A stretch of DNA of 64,000 nucleotides. Source: Incurvaria masculella. Its lineage: Eukaryota; Arthropoda; Insecta; Lepidoptera; Incurvariidae. Location: NCBI GenBank assembly GCA_946894095.1, contig OX335643.1:7861036-7925035 (forward strand). Reading direction: 5' to 3'. Positions 21,201 through 32,100 of the stretch are shown here, piece after piece. The notes beneath the pieces are model-generated. The model ran no database searches. It saw only the letters and a list, made by a program, of their open reading frames with translations, and was not told the origin of the DNA. The position numbers and the translations under genes are program-made. Numbering within the stretch: the first letter of the stretch is position 1; each line of letters starts with the position of its first letter.

Positions 21201-21403
21201 GTAGTTTATCTGAATCCGTTTCTTGGTCTGTCACAGCGGTCTCGGAGGAGAATCGCGGGCTGCTCTCGGCGGGCTCCCGGGACTCCTCCGGCGGGGAGTT
21301 CCAGTCGTGCGAGGAGCTCAGCTCGCCCGCGTCGCCCGCCGCCCCGGGCCCCGCCGACAGCGCCCTCCCCCAGACCGGCTTCGACTTCCTCGACAACTGG
21401 TAA
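15260..21403 (+). CDS. DUF4706 / C1orf198-like protein, five coding exons
   Basis: Coding exons 15260-15400, 15878-16119, 16847-17028, 17769-17912 and 21237-21403 join in phase with GT/AG borders to give 244 residues. The N-terminus YFSTLNPLAEKIQQDVEEA and the later block YRDEHSAPFTHHTRSQLNL match the conserved blocks of vertebrate C1orf198 (DUF4706), a family without a known biochemical function. The human protein is about 327 residues, so this one is shorter. The C-terminus is Ser/Pro/Gly-rich and ends in TGFDFLDNW. Exons are GC-rich against AT-rich introns. Introns carry retroelement debris (15440-15870), SINEs (16155, 17957, 18415) and a perfect hairpin (17098-17152). AATAAA occurs at 21512 and 21762. 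Gene structure is firm; the family call is from memory of the motifs. Confidence 0.82.
15440..15870 (+). repeat. Retroelement fragments in intron 1 of the DUF4706 gene
   Basis: 15478-15636 repeats the 3' untranslated piece seen at 1795-1965 (GCTCAGCCATAGTCTGCAAA, GGTGCCTCGCTAAGCATGG). 15718-15860 (GACTGTCTTTTTCTTTGAAG, GTGCCCGCCAATAAGTT) matches the reverse complement of 32580-32720. It ends only a few bases before the exon 2 acceptor. Confidence 0.6.
16155..16285 (+). repeat. tRNA-SINE 3' fragment
   Basis: Shows the family's 3' signature: GGAAGGTCATGGCATAGCAC, AGGCTAATATCTGACGGTCA and GGTATTAGCCATC, followed by a short A run. Lies in intron 2 of the DUF4706 gene. Confidence 0.65.
16392..16421. 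repeat. Short perfect hairpin
   Basis: CGACACTTTA and TAAAGTGTCG flank a 9-base loop. Intronic, with no other signature. Confidence 0.4.
17098..17152. repeat. 55-bp near-perfect hairpin in intron 3 of the DUF4706 gene
   Basis: Left arm AAAGGCGGTAACTACATA pairs with right arm TATGTAGTTACTGCCTTT around a 9-base loop (CGGGCCTCA), with A/T extensions on both sides. It is either a tiny foldback MITE or a microRNA-precursor-like hairpin. The nearly perfect pairing favours the mobile-element reading. Confidence 0.55.
17467..17697 (-). CDS. Orphan ORF or processed remnant in intron 3 of the DUF4706 gene
   Basis: 76 residues on the strand opposite to the host gene. The composition looks protein-like (Lys, Gln, Asn, Ser; LSKFSETLQIKQNRFENSI, then WERKYHNSNLGPTTKLEG). 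It is longer than neighbouring chance frames in AT-rich DNA. The start shown is the first ATG; no promoter, intron or poly-A context is evident. It may be a fragment of a retroelement gag or a processed pseudogene. I do not recognise it. Confidence 0.3.
   Translation of the reverse strand: MASRQTTLKELSKFSETLQIKQNRFENSIDKIYVNQKRQFDIIPKKNCSNANQIKSWERKYHNSNLGPTTKLEGVS
17957..18110 (-). repeat. tRNA-SINE, shortened copy
   Basis: Contains ATTTAATGCGGTGGTACCAC, GGTGCATGACCGGGGCAAGA and a degenerate B box (GAATTTGAAGCC), reading on the minus strand. Confidence 0.65.
18415..18528 (-). repeat. tRNA-SINE 5' (tRNA-like) fragment
   Basis: Minus-strand B box in GGACTTGAACCCATGACTTC and AAGGCAAGTCGCTGCGCTCC. 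The inner body is missing. Confidence 0.6.
18590..18740 (+). repeat. Dispersed inverted-repeat element, copy 1
   Basis: Starts CCATTTTCACCACCTCCAG and ends CTGGAGGTTGTGAAG, weak terminal inverted repeats. An inverted copy lies at 21800-21935. Shared interior: ATCTTTCGGTTA and GGATTTCAGGT. Confidence 0.55.
18741..19824. other. Intronic sequence with minor repeats
   Basis: Part of the long last intron of the DUF4706 gene. A ~65-bp segment at 19498-19562 (TTGAAGCTAATAAATTAGAG ... GGTTTCGATCTTCAC) repeats 18320-18385. A CGTATTCAGAG terminus occurs at 19306. I see nothing coding. Confidence 0.4.
19825..20100 (+). repeat. Pan-lepidopteran 'GGTTCCGTACC' dispersed repeat
   Basis: Starts CCGGCCAAGTGCGATTCGG, then GAAGGGTTCTGTACC, ATTACGGTTCATGAGATACA, GACGGACGGACAG, and ends TTTGGGTATGGAACCC. 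Same family at 14027, 26955 and 56405. Confidence 0.75.
20655..20830 (+). repeat. Dispersed repeat, copy 1 (second copy 58410-58580)
   Basis: TTTATTAATAACTTCTGGTA, AGTTACGTCACAAACTGATA, GGATTCGATTAACTCGGTAA and AAAGAAGAACCTGC are all repeated, with changes, at 58410-58580 in the same orientation. Confidence 0.6.
20831..21236. other. End of the last intron, no gene seen
   Basis: AT-rich, ending in TTCTTGGTCTGTCACAG at 21236, the acceptor of the last DUF4706 exon. Confidence 0.4.
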
Positions 21404-21511
21404 CGCGTTGGCGTCTGCGGCGGGACGGGGGGATGTTCAAGCGTTGCATCGGAAGGTGTCGTCCTAATTGAACACGAATATGCAAATTAACGATGTGATC
21501 ATGGGTAGAAC

Positions 21512-21767
21512 AATAAAAGGGTGTCCTAGTAGATAGTCGCGCGATCAATGGGGGCCATTGAGCCTGCTTTGCATTTTGCATTGCATCGGCGTTAACCATG
21601 GACGTCGGAGAAAATATTTGGATGAGAAATTTCGCGGGTCTCGATAGCAATTCAATGAAATTCTTTATTTGTCTTTAGTTACTCTTAGACAAACAAGCAA
21701 ACGAAACAAAAGTTGAAATTGAACTTTTTTTTATTATTATATATTATGTAAATATATCTACAATAAA
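21512..21767 (+). terminator. Candidate polyadenylation signals of the DUF4706 gene
   Basis: AATAAA hexamers at 21512-21517 and 21762-21767, 109 and 359 bases after the stop codon at 21403. Confidence 0.45.
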
Positions 21768-21799
21768 ATATTACACATTTTCTACAGTATCATATTTAA

Positions 21800-21935
21800 A
21801 ATTTATTAACCACCACCTCCAGTTACCTGAAATCCTATAAGTAACTTTCCGTTGCATGGCATATTTTTGTGGTGTAACCGAAAGGTAACTTTGGGATTTT
21901 TCTAGGTGGATGTGGTGGAAACGGGCATAAGAACA
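21800..21935 (-). repeat. Dispersed inverted-repeat element, copy 2
   Basis: Reverse-oriented relative of 18590-18740: AACCACCACCTCCAGTTACC, GTAACCGAAAGGTAACTTTG, GGATGTGGTGGAAACGGGCA. Confidence 0.55.
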
Positions 21936-21984
21936 ATTTATGCCAATACGAGTTCATCACTATCACTAACACTACATATTATAA

Positions 21985-22105
21985 AATAAAGTCACCCTCC
22001 GCCACAGTCTGTCCGTCTGTTCGAACGCGATCAGATCATAACTACCAAGGGATTTTCATACGGTTTTCACAAATAGACTGAGTGATTCAAGAGGAAGCTT
22101 TATGT
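21985..22105 (+). repeat. Common lepidopteran dispersed repeat, fragment
   Basis: Shows ATAAAGTCACCC, GATTTTCATACGGTTTTCAC and GAGTGATTCAAGAGGAAG. An opposite-strand relative lies at 29205-29365. Confidence 0.55.
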
Positions 22106-23336
22106 GTTTAGGGCTTATGAAACCCACTCACCGATGCGATGCGATTATTGCGCGAATGTCTATTAGGGCACCCATTTGACATTAATATATTTGATCCCGC
22201 ATTCGCGTGAACCATGTTCGCACCTTTTGGGAAGTTCCGGCGTGGTCTATCTATATGAGTAAAACGTGTATTCTGTAGGTGAGATTCAGCCGGCCCATAT
22301 TTGTAAACCTCTTTTACCTCACGAAGGCTCGTGGTGCTTAGTGGTCGTGTATTCGTGCACGCAGCTTAAACGTGTGAGTTTAGCAGAAAATGCCGCAATT
22401 AACCAGTCAGGGGAGTAGTAGACTAGACAATTTAATAGCATGTTAGCAGCTGATTGACAGCATGACCGAGCTGAGCTTATGCTACCGAAAACACATAAGC
22501 TGTGAGTGTGATTTGAACCATGTCCAAAGAGATCACCAGTGATTGTTACATTTTAAAATCATTGTAATTACAGTTAGTCCAACCATTTATTTTACTTTTG
22601 ACATAAGCACACCTATGAAGTTCCATAATTATTGATAGGCAACCATAGACAAAACTCAATACTTGCACAACACTGTTCTTTTAAGAAAATGTAATATTGT
22701 GTGTTAAATGAAATAAATCTTTGCAAATAAATCGATTGTTATAAAAAATCTAATTGGTATTTCATTAGTACATCACTAATCGATTAGTACTCGAGCTTGC
22801 AAAAGTAAAATAAATGATTGGACAGATGGGTAGTTCAAAATAAAATAAAAATTTTACTGATCGGGCTGAACGCAATCTGTTTCTAACATGTCCCTAAAAA
22901 TGGTCAAGACAGCTGCCACAAGGTCTGTTGCAAGTAAGCATGTGAATTGAAAATCTTCGTTTTCTGAATCTCAATTTTTTTTTCTATATCGTGTAACTGT
23001 TGATCGGTTTTGTATGCATCGACTGATATACAAGCAGTATTATGTACTCTCTATAGACTGACTGATATATTTCTTGTAAGATTTTTCACTAAACTTCTCG
23101 CAATGACCATTCAGAAAGTCAAAAAAATTCTCTTTTGGGTATTTTTGATGTTTATTTGTTTATTGAAGTTAAATTAAGCAAAGTGTGCTACAGGTTATAT
23201 ACGCTTTTACCTTCTACGGAAAGTTTTACTCACGGTTGTCACGTCGATTAACACGTTTTGGACCTATCTTCTAGTCCATCGTAAGGCGAGAAGCAATGCC
23301 TGACAGTTGTTGTTCAACCTTTATGGTTACCAAAAG
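22106..23336. other. Intergenic, nothing recognised
   Basis: AT-rich with no open frame, splice pair or strong repeat that I can support. Confidence 0.35.
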
Positions 23337-23687
23337 CATAGATTAAAGAGAAAGGTATAGATTTATAACGTCATACCAGTGGTGAATAGGAATAATAAAA
23401 ATCCAAAGATGGCACTGCAATTCACATTTCGTAATACATTAAATACAAACCCATGAATATCAATGATATTTGTTATTTACAACTTTACTTTTTTCGTAAT
23501 AAAAATGTAACATTTTCATCACATCTATCTAGGCAAAATTGGGAACCAAGCTTAGTTTAATAACGGTCCAACTAGTTCTAGAAGTTACGGGAGATGGCGC
23601 TAGTTAGAAAAATCCCAATACCAGCTAAAAGCGAGTTTTGTAAGTTGTATGACGTTAGATATCTATACCTTCCTCTTTAATTTATGC
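23337..23687. mobile_element. 351-bp MITE with ~40-bp terminal inverted repeats
   Basis: The left end GCATAGATTAAAGAGAAAGG continues to ACGTCATAC. The right end is its reverse complement (GTATGACGTTAGATATC then TTCCTCTTTAATTTATGC). Interior non-coding. Superfamily not determined. Confidence 0.65.
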
Positions 23688-23899
23688 CAATAGCGATGGT
23701 CTGGCTTCAAAGAGGTTTGCATTCCCAAACTTACTTCGAATGGAACTTTCGTACTTCGAGAACCCGTAAAGTCCTGAATCGGATCCAAACTGTCATTGCG
23801 AATTTAGAATGAGCAAAAAAGATCATGCAACCAGTTTCGATAAGACAGTCGGATAAATTCGAATCAGCAAAAAAGCCCGTGTGGACTCGGCCTCCACGA

Positions 23900-23988
23900 C
23901 GATCTGTAATGACTATTATACGGTCTGGAATGACTCTTATATGGTCTTGATGTACTATTATGCGATCTCGAACGACTATTATAAGTAG
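23900..23988 (+). repeat. Degenerate ~22-bp tandem repeat
   Basis: Four units related to GGTCTGGAATGACTCTTATA: ATCTGTAATGACTATTATAC, GTCTGGAATGACTCTTATAT, GTCTTGATGTACTATTATGC and ATCTCGAACGACTATTATAA. Confidence 0.55.
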
Positions 23989-24954
23989 AATGGATGTATT
24001 ACAGCCAGAATGGGTATGTTTTAATGAGGAGTGGGAATGAGAACGGGAACAGGAAGGCTGACGTGTGTTAAAAGGAGTAATAACAGCAGAGGTAGTTTAA
24101 TTCTAGAAAATGGCTGGACTTTACGAAAAGTCTCTTGTAGAAAACTCAAAAAAAGCTGATTACTGTGGAATTGTAATATTTGATTGATTTTATAATTCTA
24201 GAACCATGTAAACACTTCTGTATTTAATTAAAGCCTAGATTTTTTTATTTAGGCCTAAATACAGTGGAGTACAGACAACAGCTTTAAAATTGTGATGGTT
24301 GATCAGTCAATCGATAAGATAACCGTGACTACAGCCGTTGAATACAACTAAAAATGTATGTAAGCCACCGTAATATAAAATTAATTATTGTATTGTTTGA
24401 AAATGTAATATTTTGTTTGCCAAATGTACTAACAACGGGTTAAAAGTGCCTGGTTTGCATTTTCTGTTTCATCTAACCATATTGTACTAGCATGTTATTT
24501 TTCTGTTGATATATAATATTTACCTGTATTATTATCGTTTTAGAAAACTTTTCGGACATTCTGCAGATTGTTATTGAAAATAGCAGGTTTACTTGACTTA
24601 AGTCAAGTAAAATTTAAGTAATTTCTCATGCATCCATCAGCCATCACTCGTAGAAGTGGTGTGGTAGTATGTACATATCATCAATATAGCAATCTCCAAA
24701 CTGAACCAAACCCAATCTTTAGTCATACATTTTAAAAAATATGTAATTATGTTGGTTTTTCTATCGTCATTAGTTATTTGAATGTTAATCCGAATTTTGA
24801 ACCATATATAGGTTTCACTTTGTTAGTTTAAATGTATATGGAGCGGTTCATTGTCAATGTAAAAGCATGCATGGTAAATGTTTTGAATGTGGTTGTTATT
24901 TTATTGAGATGAATGCTGGAAAATATATACAAAAAAATAAATTTCTACCCTCGC
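23989..24954. other. Intergenic, nothing recognised
   Basis: AT-rich DNA with scattered stops in all frames. No feature I can support. Confidence 0.35.
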
Positions 24955-25222
24955 CCAACGCGGAACAGGGAGACATTCCAAAATAAGAACCCACCGATCC
25001 TCTAGATCCTTTATCTATATGGTCGGTAAACAATGGAATGAACTCCCTTCGGAGGTATTTCCCCCAAAGTACAACCTGGAATCGTTCAAAGATAGTGTAG
25101 AGATAAACCTAGCCGGCCGACATGGTGTTTTGCAGTCCCTCTGAAAGTTCAAAATCCCATGTTTGTCGTAGGGCACCTTAATAGGTCCTGGCGTATGCCA
25201 TATGCCGCTCTTAACAAAAAAA
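24955..25222 (+). repeat. 3' end fragment of a jockey-like non-LTR retrotransposon
   Basis: Encodes the C-terminal tail motif NELPSEVFPP (GGTCGGTAAACAATGGAATG) and 3' end GGTCCTGGCGTATGCCATAT, matching the end of the 43250-44697 element. Frames are broken. Confidence 0.7.
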
Positions 25223-25401
25223 AAGATTATTATTCACAAATATGTTATTTTTGCCTAAAAGTCGACGTATCTCTATCTTTAAAAAAAGTATAAAAATACA
25301 GCAATTTGTAAGACAATTAGTGTGTAATTTTGTGTATTTATTGAATAAAGAAGATTATCCAAAAATATTATAAAAGAGATATGTTTGATAATGACCACAT
25401 G

Positions 25402-25712
25402 TTAACCCTTTCACCGCCAAGGTTTTTTGGCATAATCCTTCTCAATACGCCACACTACAATTATTTCGATAATATGCAGTCTTGAATTGTTGTTTGTTTT
25501 CTTGCAAATAGTGTTTCCACTGTTGAAACAGTAGAAATCTAATGAACGCTAGTATGTACTGTGAAATTATGTAAATAAAACACATTATTTCGTAATCAGT
25601 AAAGTTTTATTAATGTTTGAAGTGGAGTAGTTTATTGTCGGATACATCCGATGGCGCCTGCAGAATGCCTTGCTCTGACGGATATATACGTTCCTGGCGG
25701 AAAAGGGGTTAA
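25402..25712. mobile_element. piggyBac-type MITE with TTAA duplications
   Basis: TTAA at 25402-25405 and 25709-25712 bracket 303 bp whose ends are CCCTTTCACCGCCA and TGGCGGAAAAGGGG. CCC..GGG ends and TTAA targets are piggyBac hallmarks. No transposase is encoded. Confidence 0.75.
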
Positions 25713-26050
25713 ACAACTAAAATTGATTACATGTCTACTTTGTTTTAACAAATTAAATGCTCTCATAACCAGATATTTAATTATAAGATGAAATTAATGT
25801 GTTTAATAATAAATCTTTCCATAACCTTCATCAAAACTGTTGAGTCCTGCACCAAGGTAGATAGTTTGTATGTTATTTTTTAGCATACATATTAAGTAAG
25901 AATGGTCAGTTTTAATATAAAAGACGCCGTGCATAAAATGAACCGTTTCACATACCCTTAAGTGTGTGTACTATTGTATAATCTTGCCTATATATGTATT
26001 GAAGTGTGTTTATTTTAATGCTATGAAATAAAAAACCGGGTATTTAAATA
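25713..26050. other. Intergenic, nothing recognised
   Basis: AT-rich spacer downstream of the DJ-1 gene, with no feature I can support. Confidence 0.35.
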
Positions 26051-26052
26051 GT

Positions 26053-26079
26053 TTTATTCAATATTTTAAACTCTTTATT
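26053..26079 (-). terminator. Candidate polyadenylation signals of the DJ-1 gene
   Basis: Two AATAAA hexamers on the minus strand (26079-26074 and 26058-26053), about 112 and 133 bases after the stop codon. Confidence 0.55.
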
Positions 26080-26190
26080 TTTCAAAATGAAAGGATCTTA
26101 AACATTAACATATTACACATATTTTTTTTATTACAGTACTATTGGAAAACAAAACTTAATATAGATATTATAAAAAAAGCTTGGCAAGAC

Positions 26191-29100
26191 TTAGTATCCA
26201 GTCAAAATCATCCCCTTTTCCACCTGGTCGGCCTTTTCCTTACCCACCAGGATCTCAGCTAACTTCAGGCCGAACGCAAACGCGGTTCCGGGTCCCTGAA
26301 AACAGGTGGTCGAAGCAGCAATTAAAAATTGTTCATTCCCCCCTTGACCCCCACTCATGAAAGCGAAAGCGAGAAGTTCTCGTGTTCGCTTCTGTCAAAC
26401 TCTATGTAGAATAAAAGTAAGCATCTTTTTTTCTACATAGAGTTTGATAGAAGCGAACACGAGAACTTATCGCTTTCGGTTTCATGTGTAGATATGCAGT
26501 AAAATGCAGACGCGCTCATAAAAGGAAGGTCCTGGCATGGCACCTAATTCCTTCAGTGTGTTGGGCTACTATCACGACGGCAGGTGTGGTATAAGCCATC
26601 TATGTCCAGTCACATACAAAACTGGCATCCGCCAACATTTGCTACTGTACATAAAGAAATAAATCATAATCAGTTAACAAAATCGAGTAGCGTGGACGCG
26701 ACGCGACATACGCACCCGGCTGGTGACGACGTTGCCGTCGACGACCACCTGCTGCCCCTCCACGTACTCGTAGCCCCCCTCCCCGCCCGCCACCTGCGCC
26801 TTGGTGCTCGGGTACGAGGTGACGCGCCTGCCGCGTCCCACTCCGTGCGCCACGAACGCCGTCGGCGCTACGGATTTTAATGATTTATTTGTACAATTAC
26901 ACATTACAATTCATATTATATGGTCAAACTGGACGGTGTAGTCCGTGTCCTGGCTAGTCCTTTTTTAGGGTTCCGTACCCAAAGGGTAAAAACGGAACCC
27001 TATTACTAAGCCTCCGCTGTCCGTCCGTCCGTCCGTCCATCCGACCGTCCGTCTGTCCGTCTGTCACAGGGCTGTATCTCGTGAAACGTAACAGGTAGGA
27101 AGCTGGAATTTTCACAGATTATGTATTTATTTAGCCGCTATAACAACAAATAAGTAACATTATAAAATAATACAAATTAAAGGGGGGCCCCATACAAAGA
27201 AAAAAATATTAAAATACCGTACGATAATACGGAACTCTTCGTGCGCGAGTCCGACTCGCACTTGGCCGGTTTTTTATGAGTACGTGGCACTTGACTTTAT
27301 CCCTACTTATAGTAAACTAGCAGCCCGTCCCGGCTTTGCACGGGCATAATATAATTGAAAAAATATTATTTTGACACAATGATACACAAATAAACCCCTT
27401 ATTACGTAGAGTTCCTAAAAAAAGAGCATAAACCTACATTGAAATATTTGAAATAAAAATAACAAATTTTGTGAATTTATTTTTTTTGTATTTTTTTCTT
27501 ATTTGTGTTTTTTACTTTTATGTATTTTTCATACTATTAATTATTTTAAAAAGGTCATAACCACAAAACAAAGCCATTAAATAAATAATTTATTGAGTTA
27601 AAGCCAGGGAGTAAACATTATTTGATGTTGTTTTATTTTTCACTATATAATTAGCTTAACTGTTATTATGATACTTTTGAGATTTCCGCGGTCGTTAGAC
27701 ATGTTTGAAAAATGTTACGGCTTTTGAGAATGTCTTTGGAGAGTGTATCTTCCTGCCGCGTGAAAAGCCGTAACATTTTTCAAACATGTTTAACTGTTAT
27801 TAGCTACCTACATCTACTACTATAACCTACAACTAAAAAGTATTTAATCGAAAATCATAAAAACTATTTAAGTCACTTTATTTATTAGGATAACTAAATG
27901 TACAACATATATTAATGGGTCTAGTTCTGAAAAGAACTTTTTGAATGCGTTTAGTTACCTACTAAACTAATTATCATCAAGCGACAAAATATTATCAAGC
28001 GACAATTTCTTAAATTCCGCACACGGCTGCTGCGTAGGGAGCCGACTGACTCCCCTCCCGTATCTCTGAGTGACGCCTACAAACTCTAAAACGCATAGTT
28101 TGTCAAAGGGAAGTTTTTTTCTAATTTTTAAACTCATGATATCTTTCGAATGAAATGTCGGAATCGAATAATTCAAAAAGTAATATAAAGGTATTGAAAC
28201 AGTCTTAAATCATAATTTATTTATTTTGATAAGGATTCATATCTAGGTACAAATAAAGAGCCTTTTCTAGCGGCGGTATTTAAATTTTTATTTTAAAATA
28301 AATGCACACTTATTGTGTGATAATAGTTAGATGTATGCTGTCGCGACATTTTTTGTAGATAATAATGTGTTCTATAAAATTGTACTACATCATTTTGTTC
28401 TATCGTGAATAGTTTTCGCAGCGCACGCGATGTAAGGAACATTCTTGGTAATTTTTTTGCACCTTGGGTTACGTTATCGGAGTTTTGGTAAGGATCCCTA
28501 ATTTTTTTAAGATAAAACATAGTCTATGTCCCTCGGATAGACTGTAGCTTTCCAACGGTGAAATAATTTTTCAAATCCGTTTAGTCGTTTCCTATCTGTT
28601 CATGTATTTGAGCCTATTCGGTTCAAATACACAAACAATCAAACCTTTCCTCTTATTATAATAGTATAGATAGAGTATAGATTAGAGAGCTCCGATAATA
28701 AACGCATCCGATCGCTGCTAAATTCAAAGTGCTAGAACCGCAGCCTCCGACGCACTATTTATAGGCACGCTCCCACCGCCCCGGCCGGCCCGTACTGCCG
28801 CAAACCTACGTCCCGCAATTTTTAAATCTGTAATATCTTCGAAAATATTCATTTAAATCATATGCTGTAAACGGCCATATAAATCTATATTAAATCAACA
28901 ATGTATTTAAGGTATTTAATTGGATAAGGATTAATGCTGTATTGGTTAAAATCGCCTCGAAAATTAGCCATTATTTGTCGTAAAAAGTTAATGACAATTT
29001 TTTTTTATTGTGGTATATCCATAAGAGATAGACATATACCATCGCGGAATTTTCTGTAGACTTTTTCAATGTGTACAATACTTAGTACATTATTTCGATA

Positions 29101-32100
29101 AATCTCGTAGGATTCAGCCTGCGTTTGCAATGTAAGCGGAAAAAATGTAATTTATTACGACATCACATTGGAAACCTCAAAAATAACAGTATTTCTGCAC
29201 TATTTAATGGATGTTATTATACATATAAACCTTCCTCTTGAATCACTCTATCTATTAAAAAAACCGCATCAAAATCCGTTGCGTAGTTTTAAAGATTTAA
29301 GCGAACATGGGGATATAGGGACAGAGAAAGCGACTTAGTTTTATACTATGTAGTGATGCTTATTGCAACACAAGTTTTTAATACATATCTAATCAAAATA
29401 TCAATTACAAATATATGATATATTTTGATAGTTGATATTAAGACTGCAATGGTTTATGAGCAACATCAACAATAAAGTATGATTAATATTGCTGCATTAG
29501 ATTGTTTTGTGGGGTTATTTATTGCCATCCATGTCAGGTTACATAAAAAACATCACGCAAGATCTTATTTGTGCATTAACAGTAAAAATACATTTGATAA
29601 TAGAATATGCGCAAACAGACCCGCGCAGATGGCGGCCACGATCCTCCCGGACTTCTCCTGCTCCAGCAGCAGCGCGCCCACCTTCGCCGACTTGCTGAGG
29701 CGGTCCGAGCCCTCCAGCCCGCCGGGCAGGATCACCTACCGACCGAGCAACGGTTCAGGCAGGAGTAGGGGCTGATGTAAGGTTCGGTTGACACCGAGAC
29801 TCCATGCAGTGGGGAATTTTTTTACCAAGCGTAGCGTCTACGTTTCAGCTTAGGCAAAAATGCTTACAATTGTCTGTCCAGGCTGTCTGGTTGTTCTCGT
29901 ATACGGGTCGCATTTCGCAACCGATTCTCGTGAAATTTTGTCAGCAGGTTCGATAATTATATAGATTTATTTCTTTATTTATTTTATGTTGGCTGATGTG
30001 TCTAAATCATGTTCAAGTATGGTTTATCACTTTTCATGTTTATAAGTTTTTTTTGCCCTAATGGTTTTGACTTTGGTTGTTCCTAGATTGTTTCAAAATG
30101 GTGGAGCCCACCTACAGTTTTGCATGGATTCCGAACCATGGAACAGCTCGCATTTGTAACAAAATGCACTTATCCAACTCAGAAAGAGAAAGAAAGTGGT
30201 GCATGAACGGGGCGGGGACTTTACACCCACCACCTCTGGCATGCAAGGTAAGTCGCCGCGCCCCAAGTCCAGGTACATAAAATATTTATTCAGTGACGTA
30301 AAAAGTAAAAAATATACAGACGAATTATCACACTCCCTAAGAGAAGCGGGTGAATGCGATTGCTCACCGCGTCGTACTGGCTCTGGTCGGAGAGCGCCTG
30401 CTCGAGGGACTTGTCCGGCGTGATGGTGATCTTCCGTGAGCAGAGCACGGCTCCGGCGCCGTCCAGCCCTCCCACTGTCACCTCCACCTGCAACGCATGC
30501 TCCCGTCAGCACGGTGGGGCACTCGCTGCCCTGTTCGTGCATTGCCGATTTGCTGATTTTTTTATTTTGAGCGATCTGCAGCCAACTTAAACCCAAGGAA
30601 ACATTTTCTGGTCAAACGAGTTGTGGAACCTTGAAATAGCGTGCCACAAGATGTCATCACAAGTGAATCTGTTAATAATTTTAAAAACAAATTTGAACGC
30701 TATTTCTATAATAAACAAAGACGCTAAACAAGAACAGCGCGCTAGCAAATTTCGAATAAAATATTAATGATATGCACGCTGATTAGATTTAAGCTGCTAG
30801 TGTTCTAAAAATAATAATAATAAGTGTGCCTTATTGGATACGCCTAGCCCTTACATTGAAGGCACCCAACAATACTATAAGTTTACTATTACAATTTTTT
30901 TTGTAAGTTTATTTTTTGTCGAAGATTTATTGGTTTATAATTATTTTATATGTATGTGTATTTACTGTTTTCTTCGCAAATAAAGTAAAATAAAAAAAAA
31001 TACTTTGTGAAAGCAAAGTGAAAATCTGCCACCTATTCACAAGTCTAACGCTGGCCCATGGGGCTTTAGTACTTTCACCGGGGCTGCAAAAACCATGCCG
31101 GCTGGTCAAGTGCTTCTTCACACCGCGTTCGAAGGAACCTAGGTTGTACTTTGGGGGAAATACAGCCATTCCATTGTTTACTGACTATAGATAAAGGATC
31201 TATTCTAGAGGATCAGAGGATATTCAATGATAGAGCAGCAGAAGCTAGTATATTTGTTATTGGTATACATAAAAAAGTATACAGTCAGGGGAGGCATATC
31301 TTTCTCTCGATAATGGAATAATGCCCAGCGGTTGACTAATGTACTTATAACAAGGCGGCAGGGTTAATCCCGCCCGGGTTGATACCATCGCATTGAATGA
31401 ACAATGTTCAAAGCGGCAATGTTTGTCCGTGGTTTCCATCCAGTTCAATGGAAGGTCCTGGCATGGCACCTAGTTTCCATGTAGTGTGATAGGCTAATAT
31501 CTGACGGTCAGTTCGGTATTAGCCATCCATGTCCAGTTACATAAAAAAACCTTGTTTCGTCCAATTATGTTTTTAGGCACACATAATGAGGGGTCTAACA
31601 CCAAAATGGTGGGTTTCCACACACAGCTGAAGTATAATGATAAAATATTTTATTAGTAACATGATTCATTTTACTATATACGGAGTTTTTTTTAGTACGG
31701 AGATTTTTATTGCAGATTAACGACTGTGACATTAATCATTTAGCTGAAATCGCAAGATAGGATTAAAATGTCATTACCTATTGCAGCGAAAATACGCAAC
31801 ATCTGACAAACACTGAGAACAACATGTTGTGAACTTTTTTAAAAACAATAATCCTTGTCCGCTGGGACTTTCATTAATTAGTAATTGATTAATTTTATTT
31901 TTTATTTTAATTTTCAATCACGTTTGCCTATTGGTATCGGTCTTTAATGCGATTTTGATTTCGGCATTGTCCTTTATTTTCTAACGATATTTGCATGCAC
32001 TCCCATGATTACTAATGCTTACGAGCCCACCTTACTCCGCTATGAGCCACATTTTGCTGTTAACGGACAGAGCATCTACTGATGTGCATATAATACGCAC

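Noticed and set aside
30093..30596. 167-residue minus-strand ORF over DJ-1 exon 2
   Set aside because: It is in the wrong frame for DJ-1 and runs through a SINE; the proper exon is 30487-30368.
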